In this document: positions 56,785-59,356 of the stretch, one piece after another
How positions within the stretch are numbered: the stretch's first letter is position 1
Layout: each line of letters starts with the position of its first letter
Assembly (NCBI RefSeq): GCF_024623065.1
Contig: NZ_JANJZR010000024.1
Coordinates: 1 to 59,356 of the forward strand
Length of the DNA stretch: 59,356 bases
Source: Bacteroides acidifaciens
GTDB lineage: Bacteria > Bacteroidota > Bacteroidia > Bacteroidales > Bacteroidaceae
Direction: 5' to 3'
Made by a program: the position numbers and the translations under genes
The notes under the pieces: generated by a model
The model's input: only the letters and a program-made list of their open reading frames with translations
Database searches by the model: none
Told to the model about the DNA's origin: nothing

Positions 56785-57384
56785 ATGGTATTATTTTCAG
56801 AAGACCACATACAGGAGACTAAAAGAAGAGGTAGAATTGAAGTTATCTGCGGCTCTATGTTCTCAGGAAAGACAGAAGAGCTGATTCGCAGAATGAAACG
56901 GGCTAAGTTTGCACGTCAGCGTGTGGAGATATTCAAACCGGCTATCGACACCCGTTATTCGGAAGAGGACGTAGTTTCACACGACAGCCATTCCATCGCT
57001 TCCACTCCTATTGATTCATCGGCAAGTATCCTGTTGTTCACTTCCGAGATAGATGTGGTAGGAATCGACGAAGCACAGTTTTTCGACAGCGGGCTGATAG
57101 ACGTATGCAATCAGCTTGCCCATAACGGAGTTCGCGTCATTGTTGCAGGTTTGGATATGGACTTCAAAGGAAATCCTTTCGGCCCGATGCCACAACTCTG
57201 CGCCATAGCCGATGAAGTATCCAAGGTGCATGCCATCTGCGTAAAATGTGGAGAACTGGCATCATTCTCACATCGTACAGTCAAGAACGACAAGCAAGTC
57301 CTTCTAGGTGAAACAGCGGAGTATGAGCCTCTTTGTAGGCAATGCTACCTCCAGGCGCTGGAAGAGGACGGGCAAAAGGTATAA
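56785..57384 (+). CDS. tdk: Thymidine kinase
   Basis: The 199-residue type II thymidine kinase has the P-loop GSMFSGKT (23-30), the DEAQFF motif (95-100) and a zinc site from Cys152, Cys155, Cys184 and Cys187. It salvages thymidine to dTMP. The AI-2E permease gene begins 18 bp downstream. Confidence 0.97.
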   Translation: MVLFSEDHIQETKRRGRIEVICGSMFSGKTEELIRRMKRAKFARQRVEIFKPAIDTRYSEEDVVSHDSHSIASTPIDSSASILLFTSEIDVVGIDEAQFFDSGLIDVCNQLAHNGVRVIVAGLDMDFKGNPFGPMPQLCAIADEVSKVHAICVKCGELASFSHRTVKNDKQVLLGETAEYEPLCRQCYLQALEEDGQKV

Positions 57385-57402
57385 ACTCAACAGAAAACAA
57401 CT

Positions 57403-58536
57403 ATGGAAAGGAAGAAGATAACATTCGACAGTTTTATACGTGGTGCCATCGGATGTGTGATGGTGGTAGGAATATTAATGCTTGTAGAACGACTGAGCGG
57501 AGTGCTATTGCCTTTCTTTATCGCCTGGCTGATTGCCTATATGGTTTATCCGTTAGTCAAGTTCTTCCAATACAGGCTAAAGCTGAAAAGCCGCATCCTT
57601 TCCATTTTTTGCGCATTGTTTCTGATCACTGTTGTGGGAGTGGCATTATTCTATCTGTTAGTTCCGCCTATGGTTTCCGAAATAGGCAGAATGAATGATT
57701 TATTAGTAAGCTACCTCACAAACGGTGGTGGCAATAACGTCCCCAAAACACTTTCCGAATTTGTCCATGAGAATCTTGATTTGGTAGCATTGAACAAAAT
57801 GCTGAGTGAAGAGAATATCCTTGCCGCAATCAAAGAAACTGTACCCAAAATGTGGGCTTTGCTTGCAGAATCACTCAATATCCTGTTCAGTATCTTTGCT
57901 TCCTTTATCATATTATTATATGTAATCTTTATATTACTGGATTATGAAGCCATAGCCGAAGGATGGCTACACCTGCTCCCCAATAAATACCGCAAATTCG
58001 CTTCCAACTTGGTTTATGACGTGCAGGACGGTATGAACAGATATTTCCGTGGACAGGCATTGGTTGCATTCTGCGTAGGTATTCTTTTCAGCATAGGCTT
58101 CCTGATTATTGACTTCCCGATGGCTATTGCCTTGGGACTTTTCATCGGAGCTCTCAACATGGTTCCTTACCTGCAAATTATCGGTTTTCTCCCTGCCATC
58201 GTATTAGCTATCCTCAAAGCTGCCGATACGGGACAGGACTTCTGGATTATCATCGCATGCACATTGGCAGTCTTCGCCATCGTACAAATTATACAAGACA
58301 CTCTCCTCGTCCCCAAAATCATGGGAAAAATTACCGGGCTGAATCCTGCCATCATCCTTTTATCTCTTTCTATTTGGGGTTCTTTAATGGGAATGTTAGG
58401 AATGATCATCGCGTTACCTCTCACCACTTTGATGCTTTCCTATTATCAACGCTTTATTATCAACAAAGAAAAGATAAAATATGATGAAGCCGAAATCGCT
58501 GATAATCAAGAGACAAGCGGTATAGAGAAAAAATAA
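57403..58536 (+). CDS. AI-2E/PerM family membrane protein
   Basis: The 377-residue protein has about seven to eight membrane helices in the AI-2E transporter (PerM) arrangement, with the conserved C-terminal part GALNMVPYLQIIGFLPAI and NPAIILLSLSIWG. Members act as transporters of varied small molecules or ions; autoinducer-2 export is known for one member only. The C-terminal 40 residues are charged and cytoplasmic. It is co-directional with tdk. Confidence 0.9.
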   Translation: MERKKITFDSFIRGAIGCVMVVGILMLVERLSGVLLPFFIAWLIAYMVYPLVKFFQYRLKLKSRILSIFCALFLITVVGVALFYLLVPPMVSEIGRMNDLLVSYLTNGGGNNVPKTLSEFVHENLDLVALNKMLSEENILAAIKETVPKMWALLAESLNILFSIFASFIILLYVIFILLDYEAIAEGWLHLLPNKYRKFASNLVYDVQDGMNRYFRGQALVAFCVGILFSIGFLIIDFPMAIALGLFIGALNMVPYLQIIGFLPAIVLAILKAADTGQDFWIIIACTLAVFAIVQIIQDTLLVPKIMGKITGLNPAIILLSLSIWGSLMGMLGMIIALPLTTLMLSYYQRFIINKEKIKYDEAEIADNQETSGIEKK

Positions 58537-58582
58537 TTGAAACTTTTTTCTACGAAATACTTGCAGATTAAATAAAAGTCAC

Positions 58583-58590
58583 TACCTTTG
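58583..58590 (+). promoter_or_regulatory. tRNA-Lys promoter -7 box
   Basis: TACCTTTG with TTG at 58561-58563 (19-nt spacing) is a good match to the Bacteroides housekeeping promoter, 40 nt before the tRNA. Confidence 0.75.
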
Positions 58591-58630
58591 CACCCGCAAT
58601 CAGGAAATAACTGATTTGCAAATAAGGATT

Positions 58631-58703
58631 GATTCGCTAGCTCAGCAGGTAGAGCACAACACTTTTAATGTTGGGGTCCTGGGTTCGAGCCCCAGGCGGA
58701 TCA
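58631..58703 (+). tRNA. tRNA-Lys (anticodon UUU)
   Basis: The 73 nt fold into a full cloverleaf: acceptor GATTCGC with GCGGATC (one G-U pair), D arm GCTC/GAGC, anticodon stem CAACA/TGTTG with loop CTTTTAA (anticodon TTT), variable loop GGGTC, and T arm CTGGG-TTCGAGC-CCCAG. The CCA end is not encoded. Confidence 0.95.
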
Positions 58704-58738
58704 CAAGGAAGCTGAACAAAACCAGACAAAGAAAAGAC

Positions 58739-58770
58739 AACTCCTACAATATCAAGGTATTGTAGGAGTT
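58739..58770 (+). terminator. Terminator downstream of tRNA-Lys
   Basis: A perfect 13-bp stem (AACTCCTACAATA with its complement) and 6-nt loop are followed by TTTTCTTT. Confidence 0.9.
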
Positions 58771-58813
58771 TTTTCTTTATATACTGTCCGTGACCGAAGA
58801 CACGAAAAGGTCA

Positions 58814-59149
58814 CTAATATGGGCTCAGTTGTAATTCTTGGGGGATTGCGTTAAAAATCGTATTTTGTTGTAATTCAGAATCAAATTGCAACCTTTCTTC
58901 CTCCGATAAACGCTCATATTCTGTATGTATTATATCCGATTCAACCTTGATATAGGTAGCGTAACAAAGCATCCAAATAAACTGGCAGAATGCTGCAGAA
59001 ATACGAACTTTATTTATTTGTGTCAATTCAGCAGAATTGTCAATCTTTCCTTCCTTATCAATATACTCAATTTCAGGGCATAATCCTTTATCTATAGATG
59101 ATTCTATAGATAAAGATTGATATTTGGCAAAAGTTTCAGATACGTTTTG
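58814..59149 (-). pseudogene. C-terminal remnant of an unknown protein
   Basis: On the minus strand a frame is open from about 59149 to the TAG/TAA at 58814, about 110 codons, with protein-like composition (for example QINKVRISAAFCQFIWMLCY and SEEERLQFDSELQQNTIF). It has no convincing start: the first Met comes only at 59026. An upstream in-frame TAA precedes it. This looks like the 3' part of a broken gene. I do not recognise the family. It lies on the 3' side of tRNA-Lys, a common integration site. Confidence 0.45.
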
Positions 59150-59356
59150 ACTTTATTTGTAAATAGGATATTCCATGATAAAATGCTTCCAATAAGTAAG
59201 TGTTCATTTCTTTGTTGTTCTCAAAGGTGTCTTTTTACGTAACCCTTTCAGCGGGGCTGACTAAAAAGTCCCCACCGAAAAAAAGAAGGTGTGTCAAAAT
59301 GCGCACCTTCTTTTTTTATGCACAAAGCCCCTACTTTCACAAGCTGGGGCTTTGTT
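59150..59356. other. Noncoding stretch with three small hairpins at the window end
   Basis: No gene is seen. GGGGCTGACTAAAAAGTCCCC near 59256, GAAGGTG...CACCTTC near 59285-59312 followed by a T run, and CAAAGCCCC...GGGGCTTTG near 59325-59354 are consecutive inverted repeats. The middle one is a good terminator. The cluster could also be the border of an element continuing beyond the window. Confidence 0.5.

Overview
The window reads as chromosome of a Bacteroides species or a very close relative. The reasons are three SusC/SusD outer-membrane import pairs, many TAnnTTTG (-7) promoter boxes typical of Bacteroidota, weak Shine-Dalgarno signals, families largely restricted to this phylum (DUF3244, DUF4834, DUF4843, DUF4954, PKD-like SusCD-associated lipoproteins, DUF4369-TlpA proteins), and a core gene set (dnaE, psd/pssA, pyrH, frr, rsgA, class I fumarase, hflX, rsmI, tdk) with high sequence conservation. 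No complete insertion sequence and no CRISPR array is present. One tRNA gene (Lys, UUU) lies near the right end.

Layout. 0-3 kb: a short radical-SAM gene, a DUF3244 secreted protein and a TPR/transmembrane/coiled-coil regulator, all on the minus strand. 3-7.6 kb: thioredoxin, a small acidic protein and DNA polymerase III alpha. 7.7-19.3 kb: housekeeping genes for phosphatidylethanolamine synthesis, tRNA deaminase, YraN, biotin ligase, a BACON-S41 protease lipoprotein, MATE and EamA transporters, UMP kinase, ribosome recycling factor and RsgA. 19.4-26.4 kb: a four-gene SusC-SusD-DUF4843-PKD lipoprotein operon that resembles the peptide-binding BT2264-BT2261 system of B. thetaiotaomicron (recalled from literature, not checked here). 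It faces a convergent TlpA-like thiol oxidoreductase. 27.9-33.4 kb: a tripartite RND efflux operon. 33.6-40 kb: a pectate lyase, fumarase, DUF4954 protein and HflX. 52.9-58.5 kb: MarC, a HAD phosphatase, a coiled-coil lipoprotein, RsmI, a hypothetical protein, thymidine kinase and an AI-2E-family permease.

The outstanding region is 40.2-52.9 kb, a phase-variation island. A complete SusC/SusD/lipoprotein operon on the minus strand and a second SusC/SusD pair on the plus strand point away from each other around a tyrosine recombinase gene. The second SusC has no promoter, signal peptide or complete N-terminal domain. It begins exactly at a 41-bp sequence that is repeated, perfectly and in inverted orientation, inside codons 68-81 of the first SusC. 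The repeat contains a 19-bp palindrome. Recombination between the two copies would invert about 2.9 kb. The promoter, start codon and first 67 codons would move from one SusC body to the other, in frame, so that one importer is on while the other is silent. The island is also bordered by a 71-bp near-identical inverted copy of the 5' end of hflX, a scar of how it arrived or was rearranged.
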